Under the pieces are notes generated by a model. It was not told where the DNA came from and made no database searches. It saw only the letters and a program-made list of their open reading frames with translations. Of a stretch of 64,000 nt of DNA, positions 26,520-36,349 are shown in pieces. A program made the translations under genes and the position numbers. How positions within the stretch are numbered: position 1 is the stretch's first letter; each line of letters begins with the position of its first letter. The DNA comes from Acidisphaera sp. S103. GTDB lineage: Bacteria > Pseudomonadota > Alphaproteobacteria > Acetobacterales > Acetobacteraceae. The stretch covers positions 182,424-246,423 of the forward strand of contig NZ_LMUJ01000032.1 in NCBI RefSeq assembly GCF_009765975.1, read 5' to 3'.

Positions 26520-27842
26520 GTGTCAGAACCTGATGACCTGTTCGGCGCCCCCGATCCCGTGGCGCCGCCTCAACCCGACGGCAACCGTCCGCTCGCGGAT
26601 CGGCTGAGGCCTGCCACGCTGTCCGAAGTCGTCGGACAGGACCATCTGCTGGGTCCCGAGGGCGCGCTGACACGTATGTTGGAGCGTGGGTCGCTTGCCT
26701 CGCTGATCCTTTGGGGGCCGCCGGGTGTCGGTAAGACGACCATTGCGCGGTTGCTGGCGTCGCGGGCCGGGTTGGCGTTTGTTCAGTTGTCGGCCGTGTT
26801 CTCCGGCGTCGCTGACCTGAAGCGGGCGTTCGATGATGCCACCAAGCGGCGGCGGGTGGGGCAGGGGACGCTGTTGTTCGTGGACGAAATCCACCGCTTC
26901 AACCGGGCGCAGCAGGACGGGTTTTTGCCGGTGGTGGAAAACGGCACCGTCACGCTGATTGGGGCCACCACGGAAAACCCGTCCTTCGCCCTGAACGGCG
27001 CGCTGCTGTCCCGCTGCCAGGTCATGGTGCTGCGGCGGCTCGACGACGCGGCCCTGGACCGGTTGCTGATCCGCTCCGAGGAAGAAATCGACCGTCCGTT
27101 GCCGTTGACCGAGGATGCCAAGGCGACGTTGCGTGCGATGGCCGATGGTGATGGGCGGTATCTGCTGAACATGGTGGAGCAGATTATTGCGTTGCCGCGG
27201 GATACGCCGCCGTTGGACACTGCCGCGCTGTCCGAATTGCTGTCTCGGCGGGCGGCGCTGTATGACAAGGATCGGGAAGAGCACTACAATCTGATCTCGG
27301 CGTTGCATAAGTCGTTGCGTGGATCAGACCCCGATGCCGCGTTGTACTGGTTCGCGCGCATGCTGAACGGTGGTGAGGACCCTCGTTATATTGCCCGGCG
27401 GCTGGTCCGGTTCGCGGCTGAGGATATCGGCATGGCCGATCCCAATGCGCTGACACAGGCTTTGGCGGGTTGGGAGACCTATGAGCGGCTGGGCTCGCCG
27501 GAGGGCGAATTGGCGATTGCGCAGGTCGTTGTGTATCTGGGGACGGCGCCGAAATCGAATGCGGTTTATACCGCATTCGGGCAGGCGAAGGCGGCGGCGA
27601 AGAATACCGGCAGCCTGATGCCGCCGGCGCATATTCTCAACGCGCCGACGAAGCTGATGAAGCAGCTTGGGTATGGCGCGGGGTATGAATACGACCACGG
27701 GGCCGAGGATGCTTTCTCCGGCCAGAATTACTTCCCGGACGGCATGGATCGTGTGTCGTTCTACCAACCGCGAGACCGCGGGTTCGAGCGTGAGATCGGC
27801 CGGCGCCTGGAATACTGGGCGGAACTGCGGGCGAAACGATAG
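26520..27842 (+). CDS. rarA: replication-associated recombination ATPase RarA/MgsA
   Basis: This 440-residue AAA+ protein works at stalled replication forks. Walker A is GPPGVGKT at 66-73, Walker B is FVDEIHRFN around 120-128, and sensor 1 follows in GATTENPSFALN. The C-terminal MgsA domain (AEDIGMADPNALTQALAGWE) is complete. Translation starts at a GTG (26520); no ATG lies before the conserved domain. It is divergent from the HlyD-FUSC pair. RarA often lies near crcB or serS, which are absent here. Confidence 0.93.
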   Translation: MSEPDDLFGAPDPVAPPQPDGNRPLADRLRPATLSEVVGQDHLLGPEGALTRMLERGSLASLILWGPPGVGKTTIARLLASRAGLAFVQLSAVFSGVADLKRAFDDATKRRRVGQGTLLFVDEIHRFNRAQQDGFLPVVENGTVTLIGATTENPSFALNGALLSRCQVMVLRRLDDAALDRLLIRSEEEIDRPLPLTEDAKATLRAMADGDGRYLLNMVEQIIALPRDTPPLDTAALSELLSRRAALYDKDREEHYNLISALHKSLRGSDPDAALYWFARMLNGGEDPRYIARRLVRFAAEDIGMADPNALTQALAGWETYERLGSPEGELAIAQVVVYLGTAPKSNAVYTAFGQAKAAAKNTGSLMPPAHILNAPTKLMKQLGYGAGYEYDHGAEDAFSGQNYFPDGMDRVSFYQPRDRGFEREIGRRLEYWAELRAKR

Positions 27843-27933
27843 CGCCGATCTTATGGTAACAGCCATTGACACATCGGTCTGGTCATGGCCCGGCGCCACG
27901 TCAGTCCGGGCCATCTGCGCACCAGCCGATGAA

Positions 27934-27978
27934 GCGTGGATGGCCGGGACACGCATAGCGCGCGCCCGGCCATGACGG
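27934..27978 (+). repeat. dispersed palindromic repeat, copy 1
   Basis: Constant flanks GCGTGGAT and CATGACGG enclose hairpin arms GGCCGGG and CCCGGCC with a longer loop than other copies. It lies between the convergent rarA and LLM gene ends. A left half-element, GGCCCGGCGC to TCCGGGCC, lies at about 27886-27913. Confidence 0.7.
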
Positions 27979-28082
27979 CATCCAAGAATCGGTATCAACG
28001 GCGCTTGGTATAAGATGCTGGATCAGATGGCCCGGACTGACGCCAGGCCAGGACGGCGTTGGTATGTCGGCGTCAGCGGTCG

Positions 28083-29156
28083 TTAGTGAAACGCCTTGGC
28101 GATCCGGCCCCAGTCCTCGATCGCCGATTCATGGCCGGGGACGATCGGGATGACCAGTTGCGACAGGCCGCCGTCGCGCATTGCCTCGATCCGCTGCTTG
28201 ATGTCCTGCTCTGTCCCGGTGAACGTGGTCTGGCGGATCAGTTCGGCGCTGATGAAGCGTTCCTCCTCGGGCTTGATCGCCACGCAATGGCCGGTGTGGT
28301 TCATCAGATAGCGTGCGTCCGCCGGTTCAAATTTGCGTGCCGCTTCGACATAGCCTTGCAGCACCGCTTTCACGCTGTCCGGCACCGGGGATGTGTTCAG
28401 CCAGCCCTCCATGTCGACGTCGGCGGCGCGATGCAGCAGCACCGCCGCGCGTGGTCCCGCCTCTGCCCGGACGCGGGGGCTGTCCAGGGTTTCTCCGTCG
28501 CGCAGCAGGCACCCCCAGACCCAGGCGGAGGCATACAGATCGCCGGCGGCGCGGCCGCTGTCGGTCCAGGTTTTCTGCATGCCTCGGAGGGCGGCCAGGC
28601 CGTCGTCGACGCCGGACATCACCGTTTTCCAGGCGGCGCCATGCCGAGCGGTCATCTGCCGGCCTTTGGGGCCGAGGGCGGAGATATGCAGCCGGACCGG
28701 GTCCTTGATGTTGATCAGGCCGAGTTCGGGGTTGAGGAACCTGATCTTCTTGCGCACGCCGGGATCGACTTCCGCCTCGGTCGTCTCGCCGTTCAGCAGG
28801 GCGTAGACGACGCGGATGTACTCCTCCATGTCGGCGAGCTTCATGGCGCCCAGGCCCATCGCTCGGCGGGCGGAAAATCCGGTGCCGACGCCGAAATCGA
28901 TGCGGCCGGGGGCCATGGCGTTCAGGGTGGCGAAGCCGGCCGCGGTTACGGCGGGGATGCGGTTGGTTGGCACCAGCACGCCGGTGCCCAGGCGGATGCG
29001 GGAGGTCTTCAGGGCTGCCCCGCCCATGGCGACGAACGGGTCGGCCACCAGCATCTGGGTGTCATAGAACCAGGCATGGGTGAACCCGAGTTCCTCCGCC
29101 CGCTGTGCCACTTTCCAGCTATCGCCGGCTGTCGGAATCCCGATGCCAAATTCCAT
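28083..29156 (-). CDS. LLM-class flavin-dependent oxidoreductase (F420-like superfamily)
   Basis: This 357-residue protein has a luciferase-like TIM barrel: MEFGIGIPTAGDSWKVA at the start, LGTGVLVPTNRIPAVTA, and GRIDFGVGTGFSARRAMG, which binds the flavin phosphate. Such enzymes are FMN or F420 dependent; in this group FMN is more likely. The ATG has AGGGAG upstream. It stands alone between the repeat after rarA and the divergent pseudouridine synthase. Substrate unknown. Confidence 0.82.
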   Translation of the reverse strand: MEFGIGIPTAGDSWKVAQRAEELGFTHAWFYDTQMLVADPFVAMGGAALKTSRIRLGTGVLVPTNRIPAVTAAGFATLNAMAPGRIDFGVGTGFSARRAMGLGAMKLADMEEYIRVVYALLNGETTEAEVDPGVRKKIRFLNPELGLINIKDPVRLHISALGPKGRQMTARHGAAWKTVMSGVDDGLAALRGMQKTWTDSGRAAGDLYASAWVWGCLLRDGETLDSPRVRAEAGPRAAVLLHRAADVDMEGWLNTSPVPDSVKAVLQGYVEAARKFEPADARYLMNHTGHCVAIKPEEERFISAELIRQTTFTGTEQDIKQRIEAMRDGGLSQLVIPIVPGHESAIEDWGRIAKAFH

Positions 29157-29251
29157 GGTCGTCGCTCCCTTGGGTTTTGCCGGCAGCCTATCGCGCGACC
29201 GGCGGAGCGTTCAACCTTGACCCCACCGTCCCCAAACCCCAAACCCCGCGC

Positions 29252-30241
29252 ATGACCCTCAAAACCCGCACCGTCACCGAAGATGAGGCCGATATCCGGC
29301 TGGACCGCTGGGTCCGCCGTCATTTTCCCGGCACGCAGCAAAGCCTGATCCAGAAATGGTGCCGCACCGGGCAGATCCGTGTGGATGGTGCGAAGGTTGA
29401 CACCAACACGCGGCTTACCGTCGGCCAGTCCGTCCGTGTTCCGGAAATGGATGCTCCGGCTGAGCCCAAGCCCGTCAGCCGGGTTGATCCGCATGATGCC
29501 AAGGATTTGCAGCAGGCGGTCATCTACCAGGACGACCAGGTGCTGGTGATCAACAAGCCCTATGGGCTGCCGGTCCAGGGCGGGCCGGGGATCACCCGGC
29601 ATCTGGATGGGATGCTGGACGCACTGCGGTTCGGGTCCGAACATCGGCCTCGGCTGGTGCACCGGCTGGATCGGGACACGACCGGGGCGCTGCTGCTGGC
29701 CCGTACGCCGGGCACCGCCGGAAAGCTCGCCGCCCTGTTCAGGGGGCGTGACATCGACAAGACCTACTGGGCGGTGGTGGCTGGACGGCCGGTCCCGGTG
29801 GAGGGCCGCATCGACCTGCCGCTGAAGCGCATCGGTGGTGCTCGCGGCGAACGCACGGCCCCTGCCGATCGCGACGATCCGGATGGCGCCCGAGCGATTA
29901 CGGATTATCAGACGCTGGATCATGCGGCGCGGAAGCTGTCGTGGTTGGAACTGAAGCCGCTGACCGGGCGCACGCATCAACTTCGCGTCCACTGTGTCGC
30001 CATCAAGGCCCCGATCCTGGGCGATGAGAAATACGAGGAACCGGACCAGAACCTGGCGTTTTCCGCCCTGATCGAGGGCCTGTCGTCCGACCTTCACCTG
30101 CATGCGCGGCGGTTGGTGCTGCCTCATCCGGCCGGGGGTACCCTGACTGTCGAAGCCGACCTGCCACCCCATATGAGGGCGACCTTCAAGACACTCGGCT
30201 TCCATGCCCCGCCGGCCCAACCACCCGGGAGACAACGATGA
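29252..30241 (+). CDS. RluC/RluD-type ribosomal pseudouridine synthase
   Basis: This 329-residue enzyme isomerises uridines in 23S rRNA. An S4 RNA-binding domain (about 10-65, LDRWVRRHFPGTQQSLIQKW) precedes the catalytic domain, with the active-site Asp140 in RLVHRLDRDTTGALLLA and GRTHQLRVH later. It cannot be assigned to rluC or rluD from sequence alone. The ATG at 29252 follows C-rich DNA without a ribosome binding site, so translation may be leaderless. The stop overlaps the AsmA start (ATGA). Confidence 0.9.
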   Translation: MTLKTRTVTEDEADIRLDRWVRRHFPGTQQSLIQKWCRTGQIRVDGAKVDTNTRLTVGQSVRVPEMDAPAEPKPVSRVDPHDAKDLQQAVIYQDDQVLVINKPYGLPVQGGPGITRHLDGMLDALRFGSEHRPRLVHRLDRDTTGALLLARTPGTAGKLAALFRGRDIDKTYWAVVAGRPVPVEGRIDLPLKRIGGARGERTAPADRDDPDGARAITDYQTLDHAARKLSWLELKPLTGRTHQLRVHCVAIKAPILGDEKYEEPDQNLAFSALIEGLSSDLHLHARRLVLPHPAGGTLTVEADLPPHMRATFKTLGFHAPPAQPPGRQR

Positions 30242-32778
30242 CCATGCGCCGTCCCTTGCGCATCGCACTGATCGCCGTCGCGGCCGTCATTGTTCTTGCG
30301 GTGGGGGGCGGGGCGGTGTTCCTCGCCAGCTTCGACCCGAACACACTCAAGCCCCGTATCATCGAGGCGGTGAAGCGTGCCACCGGCCGGGACCTGGTGC
30401 TGAACGGCAAGATCAGCCTGGAATTCGCCCTGCGGCCGACGATCCAGGTGAAAGATGTCGCCTTCGCCAATCCGCCGGGTTTTTCCCGTCCGCAGATGGC
30501 CACGCTGCAGTCCATGGCGTTGGAACTCGGTCTGCTGCCGTTGCTGTCCCACCGGATCGAGATCGATCATCTGGTGCTGATCCATCCCGATATCCTGTTG
30601 GAGACCGCGGCCAACGGCCAACCCAACTGGCTGATGAAGCCGGAGGTCTCGCCTGAAGCACCTGCCAGTCCTCAGACCAGCGCACCGTCCACGCCCCGGG
30701 CGCCGACGACCGTCAGCGTCAACACGATCCGCATCCAGGACGGCACGATTGCTTATCGCGACGATGTGACCGGCAAGGTCACCGCCGTCGGCGTCTCGAA
30801 ACTGGACGCGACATCCGCATCGCCGGACGCGCCGCTGCACCTGGACATGGACGCCGTCTACAACGGCACGGCATTCAAGCTGGCCGCCGATACCGGCAGC
30901 CTGTCCCGCTTGCAGGACCCGGCCGCGACGTCACCCTGGCCGGTGAAGCTGGCGTTGACCGTGGGGGCCGCGAAGCTGACGGCCGATGGATCGATGACCC
31001 AGCCGCTGCAGGGCAAGGGCTATCAATTGGCGGTCAGCGGCACGGTGCCCGACGCCGCGGCACTGACTCCCTTGCTGCAAGGCTTTGTGCCGCCACCGCT
31101 GCATGATGTCAGTTTTGCCGCCAAGGTCGCTGACACGGGCGGCCGGTTGCCCGAATTTTCGACCTTGACCCTGCATGTCGGGACCTCGGACCTGGGCGGC
31201 CAGTTCGCTGGCCTCAAGATCGACAAGCTGGATGTCGAGGCCCCGAGGACCGACCAGCCGATGAAGATCGCCGCCGCTGTCCGGGTGGGCGACACGCCGC
31301 TGACCGCGACGGGCACGTTCGGCCCGCCGGCGCTGCTGTTGCCTGATGCCAAGCCGGCTCCGTTCCCGGTCGATCTTGCGATTCAGGCGGCCTCGGCGAC
31401 GGTTTCCGCGAAGGGCTCGATCGCGGATGTTCGGGCGATGACCGGTATGAACGTCGCGGTGACCGGGCAAATTCCCGATCTGTCGGCGTTGTCGCCTTTG
31501 GCCGGGCGGCCGTTGCCGGCTATCAAGACGGTGGCGTTCCAGGGCAGTTTGACCGATGCCGATGGCGGTTTCCGGCATGGTGCGGCGTTGCATGGCATCA
31601 CCCTGACCAGCGCGGACGGTGACCTGTCGGGCGATGCCGCGATTGCCCTGGCGGCCCGAGCGTCGTTGACCGCCGACCTGAAATCGAACCGTATCGACCT
31701 CGACGCCCTTCAGGCCGCTATCGACCAGACACCGGCCGCCGCGCCCTCCGCCCCATCGCAAGGCGCTGCGCCGCCACCGTCACAACCGCAGAAGCGGCGG
31801 GGCAACCCCCTGTTTTCCGGCCAGCCGATCCCGTTCGCCCCGCTGCGTTCGGCCGACGCCGACCTGAAACTGCACGTCGCCGACCTGCATACGGGTGGCA
31901 CAGACTACAAAGCGATCGACACCCGCGCTGTCTTGTCGCACGGCAAGCTGACCGTCGATCCCTTCGCCGCCGATGTGCCGGGAGGCCATTTGTCCGGCAC
32001 ACTCTCCATCGATGCCGCGCAGCCCAGCCCCGCGGTTCATCTTGTCCTTCATGCGCCCGGCCTGGCGCTGAAACCCATCCTCGCCGCCACGCATCAGCCC
32101 GCTTACGCGACGGGCAACGTCGAGATCTATGCCGATCTCAGCGGCAGCGGCGACACGCCGCATGCCATCGCCGCGTCGCTGAGTGGCTCGCTCGGCCTCG
32201 CCATGGCCGGCGGCACCCTGGACAACCGCCTGATGGGCAATCTGCTAGGCAAGGTGATGGACTCGCTGAACGCGCTCAACCTTGTGGGCAAAGGCGGAAC
32301 CAGCGACCTGCGGTGCTTTGGCATGCGTATGGATGCTCAGCGCGGTATCGGCACGATCAAGGCACTGGCCCTGAGTTCTTCGCTGCTGACGATGAGCGGA
32401 GGGGGAACCGTCAACCTGGGTACCGAAACCCTGGACATGACGATGCGCCCACAGGCACGGATTGCTGGCACTGGCGTGGTGATACCGCTCACCGTCACTG
32501 GCCCGATCCGCGATCCGGCCGTTAAAATGAACGATCTTCGCACGGCGGAAGCCAATGCCGGCACTGTCGCGGGTGCTGTAATCGGTGGCGCTACGGGTTT
32601 GGGTATTGTCGGTGGCCTGCTGGGCACGGATAAGCTTCTCGGCGGCGGATCGGGCGATGTTTGCCCCGCGGCGCTGGCTGCGGCGCGCGGTCAGGCGGTT
32701 CCGGATGCTGCCCCCGCCAAGGCGGGCAAACCGAGCATGCCCAATCCGGGGGCGTTGCTGAAAAATCTGTTTCGGTAA
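30238..32778 (+). CDS. AsmA-family envelope protein, 846 aa
   Basis: The protein begins with one membrane anchor (about 8-32) followed by FDPNTLKPRIIEAVKRATGR, the hallmark of AsmA proteins, and ends with the AsmA C-terminal domain (about 560-740). These are large periplasmic beta-groove proteins of the bridge-like lipid-transfer superfamily, linked to phospholipid transport to the outer membrane. A Pro/Ala linker lies at about 500-525. The start overlaps the pseudouridine synthase stop, and the ATP12 gene follows 10 bases after its stop. Confidence 0.88.
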   Translation: MTMRRPLRIALIAVAAVIVLAVGGGAVFLASFDPNTLKPRIIEAVKRATGRDLVLNGKISLEFALRPTIQVKDVAFANPPGFSRPQMATLQSMALELGLLPLLSHRIEIDHLVLIHPDILLETAANGQPNWLMKPEVSPEAPASPQTSAPSTPRAPTTVSVNTIRIQDGTIAYRDDVTGKVTAVGVSKLDATSASPDAPLHLDMDAVYNGTAFKLAADTGSLSRLQDPAATSPWPVKLALTVGAAKLTADGSMTQPLQGKGYQLAVSGTVPDAAALTPLLQGFVPPPLHDVSFAAKVADTGGRLPEFSTLTLHVGTSDLGGQFAGLKIDKLDVEAPRTDQPMKIAAAVRVGDTPLTATGTFGPPALLLPDAKPAPFPVDLAIQAASATVSAKGSIADVRAMTGMNVAVTGQIPDLSALSPLAGRPLPAIKTVAFQGSLTDADGGFRHGAALHGITLTSADGDLSGDAAIALAARASLTADLKSNRIDLDALQAAIDQTPAAAPSAPSQGAAPPPSQPQKRRGNPLFSGQPIPFAPLRSADADLKLHVADLHTGGTDYKAIDTRAVLSHGKLTVDPFAADVPGGHLSGTLSIDAAQPSPAVHLVLHAPGLALKPILAATHQPAYATGNVEIYADLSGSGDTPHAIAASLSGSLGLAMAGGTLDNRLMGNLLGKVMDSLNALNLVGKGGTSDLRCFGMRMDAQRGIGTIKALALSSSLLTMSGGGTVNLGTETLDMTMRPQARIAGTGVVIPLTVTGPIRDPAVKMNDLRTAEANAGTVAGAVIGGATGLGIVGGLLGTDKLLGGGSGDVCPAALAAARGQAVPDAAPAKAGKPSMPNPGALLKNLFR

Positions 32779-32788
32779 AGGGTCGTTG

Positions 32789-33502
32789 GTGAAGCGCTTC
32801 TGGGACACCGCCTCGGTTCAAGGGGCTGAAAAAGGGTATTCGATCCTGCTGGACGGCAGGCCGATGCGCCTGCCGAGCGGAACCCCCCTGGTGGTGGGAA
32901 AGGCACGGTTGGCGGACGCGATCGCCGAGGAATGGCAGGCGGCCGGCGGTATCAAGGGCGGCGAGATGTCGTTCAAGGACACGCCGCTTACCCGCCTCGC
33001 CGGCACTGCGCTGGAGCGGATTGCTCCCGATCCGGCCCCCACTGTCGATGCCATCGCCCGTTATGGCGAGACTGACCTGCTGTGCTACCGCGCCGAGGCG
33101 CCGCAGAACCTGGTGGAGCGGCAGCAGCGCCAATGGCAGCCCTGGCTGGATTGGGTCGCGTTGGCCTATGATGCGCCGCTGCGTGTGGCTTCCGGCGTTG
33201 GCTATGTGAAGCAGCATCATGACAGCATCGCGGCCTTGCGGCGCGCGGTGGCGGCGCTGGATGTGGACGCGCTCGCCGGCCTCGGCATCGCGGTGCCGGC
33301 CCTGGGCAGCCTGGTGCTCGGCCTGGCGCTGGCGGCGGGTGAGATGGATGCGGAGACAGCTTACGCCCTGGGTGCCCTGGACGAACTGTTCCAGGCGGAG
33401 CAATGGGGTGAGGACTTTGAGGCCGCGGACCGGCGCACGGGCATGTTGGCGGATATCGTGCTGGCGGCGCGGTATATCGACCTGACACGGGGGAATGGGT
33501 GA
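32789..33502 (+). CDS. ATP12-family F1-ATPase assembly chaperone
   Basis: This 237-residue protein matches ATP12, the chaperone for the F1 alpha subunit, found in alphaproteobacteria and mitochondria. [10 protein letters not shown] at the start, the [18 protein letters not shown] strand, and the [19 protein letters not shown] segment are typical. Start codons TTG (32786) and GTG (32789) adjoin; I chose GTG with AAAGGG upstream. The stop overlaps the acylphosphatase start (GTGA). No ATP synthase genes are in the window. Confidence 0.88.
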   Translation: MKRFWDTASVQGAEKGYSILLDGRPMRLPSGTPLVVGKARLADAIAEEWQAAGGIKGGEMSFKDTPLTRLAGTALERIAPDPAPTVDAIARYGETDLLCYRAEAPQNLVERQQRQWQPWLDWVALAYDAPLRVASGVGYVKQHHDSIAALRRAVAALDVDALAGLGIAVPALGSLVLGLALAAGEMDAETAYALGALDELFQAEQWGEDFEAADRRTGMLADIVLAARYIDLTRGNG

Positions 33503-33768
33503 ACGCGAAACGGCTGGTGATCACGGGCCGGGTGCAGGGGGTCGGCTACCGGGCCTGGATGACGCACAAGGCGACCGAACTCGGCCTGTCGGGGTGGGTG
33601 CGCAACCGTCCGGACGGGTCTGTGGATGCGTTGATCGCCGGCGACGTCGCGTCGGTGGAGGAACTGTCCCGGCTTTGCCGCCGAGGCCCCCGGTTGGCGG
33701 AGGTGTCGTCGATCGATGAGGATCTGGCGGACCCGCCGGAGGAACCGGGGTTCCACCAGGTGGGGTGA
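33499..33768 (+). CDS. acylphosphatase
   Basis: This 89-residue enzyme hydrolyses carboxyl-phosphate bonds. The catalytic pair is visible: Arg18 in [11 protein letters not shown] and Asn36 in [11 protein letters not shown]. Length is typical. Translation starts at GTG overlapping the ATP12 stop, so it is the last gene of the rluC-like / asmA-like / ATP12 chain. Confidence 0.92.
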   Translation: MNAKRLVITGRVQGVGYRAWMTHKATELGLSGWVRNRPDGSVDALIAGDVASVEELSRLCRRGPRLAEVSSIDEDLADPPEEPGFHQVG

Positions 33769-33894
33769 GCGTACTCGTTGTTTTACAATCGGGATCGGCA
33801 CGCCGGCATCCCGCGGTCGCTGTATCGGCAGCCCCGATGACAGGGGGAAATACCAAGGTTCAGCTTCTTTTCAGCGGTGGGAAGGAACACGGAC

Positions 33895-34353
33895 ATGAAT
33901 GCGGCAACGGGCTTTGTCATACCGGCGGGCGGCGGGAAGATTATCCAATCGCCGACCCCCGGTCGCTTCTTTGCACTGAAGCTTCTCGGGCGCGAGACCA
34001 ACGAGAGCATCATGATGTTCGAGGAGACCCTGCCAGCCGGTACCGCGAGCATCCATCATTTGCACCACGATAGCGATGAGGTCGCCTGGGTGATGTCCGG
34101 CGAAATGACCTTCAAGATCGGCGAGGCGGTGACCGTCGGTGGCCCCGGCACCTGCGCGTTCATGCCGCGCAACGTCCCGCACGCGTGGAAGAACACGGGC
34201 AGGGAGACGGCCCGCGTGTTGTTTCTCTATACGCCGGCGAACGCTGGCGGCCTGATCGAGAAACTTTCGGAACATCACGCAATGAATGACGACGAACGCG
34301 CCGCATTCTTCGAGCGTCACCACTGGGAAGTGGTCGGCCCGAACCCGCTTTGA
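33895..34353 (+). CDS. cupin-domain protein, 152 aa
   Basis: A single cupin barrel: motif 1 is HHLHHDSDEVAWVMSGEMTF and motif 2 is FMPRNVPHAWKNTG, giving the usual His/Glu metal ligands. The metal and substrate are unknown; such proteins can be dioxygenases, isomerases or sensors. The ATG at 33895 has AAGGAA upstream. The gene is alone between the acylphosphatase and a convergent NUDIX gene. The small hairpin ACCCAT/ATGGGT at 34358-34378 lies just after its stop. Confidence 0.82.
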   Translation: MNAATGFVIPAGGGKIIQSPTPGRFFALKLLGRETNESIMMFEETLPAGTASIHHLHHDSDEVAWVMSGEMTFKIGEAVTVGGPGTCAFMPRNVPHAWKNTGRETARVLFLYTPANAGGLIEKLSEHHAMNDDERAAFFERHHWEVVGPNPL

Positions 34354-34473
34354 GGACACCCATTTCGGGCCGATGGGTAGCCGCCTGGGCGCACAAGGGG
34401 CAGGTGTTGGAAACGGTTCCCCGGATCCGCGTGATGCCTATGTCCCATCAGTAACCATCGGCCGAATTGAGTA

Positions 34474-34929
34474 TCAGGATTTTCCATACACGATCAATCG
34501 TGCGTACGACCCGGAAAAGCGGTCGATGATCTCGGCGAGACCGCCTTCCTCCACTAGGTCGACGGCCTCTTCGGCATCGAACCATTTGGTTTCCCGTTGG
34601 CCTTTTTCCCGGTAGTTATCGAGCTGGCGTTCGACGCGGAACAGAAACACCCAGACTTGGCATAGGACTTCTCCGTCGGGCAGCCGCTTCGGATAGTGGA
34701 AGTTGCCGATCGGGCGCTTGTCGATGTGGCCGATCAGGCCGGCTTCTTCGTATGCTTCCTGCGCGGCTGCCTCGGCGGGTTTGCGGCCCTTCATCGGCCA
34801 GCCTTTGGGGATGACCCAGCGGTGTGTCTCCCGCGAGGTCAGCAGCATGACCTGGCGCGTGCCGCCCGGGCTGAGGCGCCAGGGCAGGGCGGCGAACTGG
34901 GTGGTGCCATCTGAGTTGTGCTTTGCCAT
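34474..34929 (-). CDS. NUDIX hydrolase, DIPP-like
   Basis: This 151-residue protein has a Nudix box over about residues 43-65 ([20 protein letters not shown] followed by EEAGL), of the type found in diphosphoinositol polyphosphate and diadenosine polyphosphate hydrolases. Gln57 replaces the usual Arg of the REUxEE core, and an Arg stands at residue 49 where an acidic residue is more common, so activity may be altered. The catalytic acidic pair EE is kept. It is a single gene, divergent from MgtC. Confidence 0.8.
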   Translation of the reverse strand: MAKHNSDGTTQFAALPWRLSPGGTRQVMLLTSRETHRWVIPKGWPMKGRKPAEAAAQEAYEEAGLIGHIDKRPIGNFHYPKRLPDGEVLCQVWVFLFRVERQLDNYREKGQRETKWFDAEEAVDLVEEGGLAEIIDRFSGSYARLIVYGKS

Positions 34930-35002
34930 GCCGTGGCCTGTCGCGTTTCATCCTTGGACCGTCATGTTAGGCCGGATGGCGGGCGATGGAAGAGGAATGT
35001 GG

Positions 35003-35776
35003 ATGTCGGGTTTCGTGGATTTTACCGGGCAGGGATGGTTGCAACTGGGCGAGCTGACGCTGGCCTTCGTCCTGTCGGCTCTGGTGGGGGCGGAGCGGGA
35101 GATCCGGCAGAAAAGCGCGGGGCTGCGGACCCATACCCTGGTCGGGGTGTCCGCCGCGCTGATTATGCTGGTGTCGAAATACGGGTTCATGGATGTCCTG
35201 GCGAACGGGCGGATCGTGCTGGATCCGTCTCGGGTCGCGGCGCAGGTCGTTTCGGGAATCGGCTTCATCGGCGGCGGCGTCATCTTCATGCGGCGCGACG
35301 TGGTGCGCGGGTTGACCACGGCGGCGTCGGTCTGGCTGACGGCGGCGCTGGGGATGGCGTGCGGGGCGGGACTGCTGGTCCTGGCGGTGGCGACGGTGAT
35401 CGGGCATTTCGTGATCATGCTGGGGTTTCCGATGCTGACGCGCCGGCTGCCCAGGCCGCGGCGCATGGCGACGGATATCCAGATCGCCTACGAGGACGGC
35501 CATGACCTGCTGCGGACCATTCTGCTGCGCTGTTCGGAGCTTCGTTTCGCGATCAACCATGTGCGGCTGGATCGGGAAGGCAACGGGGTGGAGGAGGCGC
35601 TGGATCGGGCGGATGAGGAGGGCGTGGAGGTTGGGCCTCGGCGTGGCGGCGGGATGATGATGTTGCGGATGCAGGTGAAGGGGAAGCGGCCGGTTTCGCA
35701 GTTGATCTCGGCGTTGAGTGAGGTCGTGGGGGTGCGGGAGGTGGGGACGGTGGAGGAGGATGTGGAGTTGGATTAG
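35003..35776 (+). CDS. MgtC/SapB-family inner-membrane protein
   Basis: This 257-residue protein has four to five N-terminal helices (about 15-150) with the MgtC core [20 protein letters not shown] and [13 protein letters not shown], then a soluble C-terminal ACT-like domain (about 160-257). MgtC proteins act on F-ATP synthase or membrane potential in some pathogens and on Mg limitation in others; here the role is unknown. The ATG at 35003 has AGAGG at seven bases; a longer in-frame reading region runs antisense to the NUDIX gene and is not used. Confidence 0.85.
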   Translation: MSGFVDFTGQGWLQLGELTLAFVLSALVGAEREIRQKSAGLRTHTLVGVSAALIMLVSKYGFMDVLANGRIVLDPSRVAAQVVSGIGFIGGGVIFMRRDVVRGLTTAASVWLTAALGMACGAGLLVLAVATVIGHFVIMLGFPMLTRRLPRPRRMATDIQIAYEDGHDLLRTILLRCSELRFAINHVRLDREGNGVEEALDRADEEGVEVGPRRGGGMMMLRMQVKGKRPVSQLISALSEVVGVREVGTVEEDVELD

Positions 35777-35812
35777 GGGGACTTGATCCCGGAAGCGGGC
35801 GGTGTAGCAAGT

Positions 35813-36349
35813 TCAGGTGATATGAGCGACGATCCCAAGAGACGACGCCGATAGAGAAATGATCGCGGCGCCGAGAATAATCCAGAGCGTGTCGATTTCC
35901 GTTGTCAGCAAAAGAGCCAGGCTGACCGCCGCAATTCCCACCGTTACCCAGTCGGTAAGCGCCTGGTGAGCGAGAGGGATAGCCGCCGCGAGTAGAAGGC
36001 CGGCGCTCGCCAGCACGACGGCTTGCAAGATCGCCTTGACGCGGGGATGTTCGATATGCCGTCCGGTATAGTGGACGAGGGGGATCACCAGCAGCGCTGG
36101 GGTAATCATGGCGAGCCAGCCGGCGATCGCGCCAGGCAGACCAGCGACGAAATAGCCGACGCTAACGACGTAAAGCCCGACCGGTCCGGGTGTGCTTCGC
36201 GTAATTACCACGGCTTCGTTAAGTTGCTGGTCGGTCAGCACATGGTAGTGGACCACCAGTGAGTCCTGGATCACCGGCAAGGATGCAAGCCCCGCGAAGG
36301 CGGTCACCGTCCCCTTGAGCAGCAGAAGATACAGCAGAACGGCGTTCAT
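35813..36349 (-). CDS. chromate transporter, second half (CHR domain, 178 aa)
   Basis: This 178-residue membrane protein is one CHR domain with about six helices. The family motif reads ASLPVIQDSLV near the start and TRSTPGPVGLYVVSVGYFVAG, the PGP region. Short-chain CHR proteins work as a pair of antiparallel halves; the upstream gene supplies the other, and the two overlap by four bases. They export chromate by proton exchange or carry a related anion. The longer frame extending upstream is antisense-like and not family-like. Confidence 0.85.
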   Translation of the reverse strand: MNAVLLYLLLLKGTVTAFAGLASLPVIQDSLVVHYHVLTDQQLNEAVVITRSTPGPVGLYVVSVGYFVAGLPGAIAGWLAMITPALLVIPLVHYTGRHIEHPRVKAILQAVVLASAGLLLAAAIPLAHQALTDWVTVGIAAVSLALLLTTEIDTLWIILGAAIISLSASSLGIVAHIT

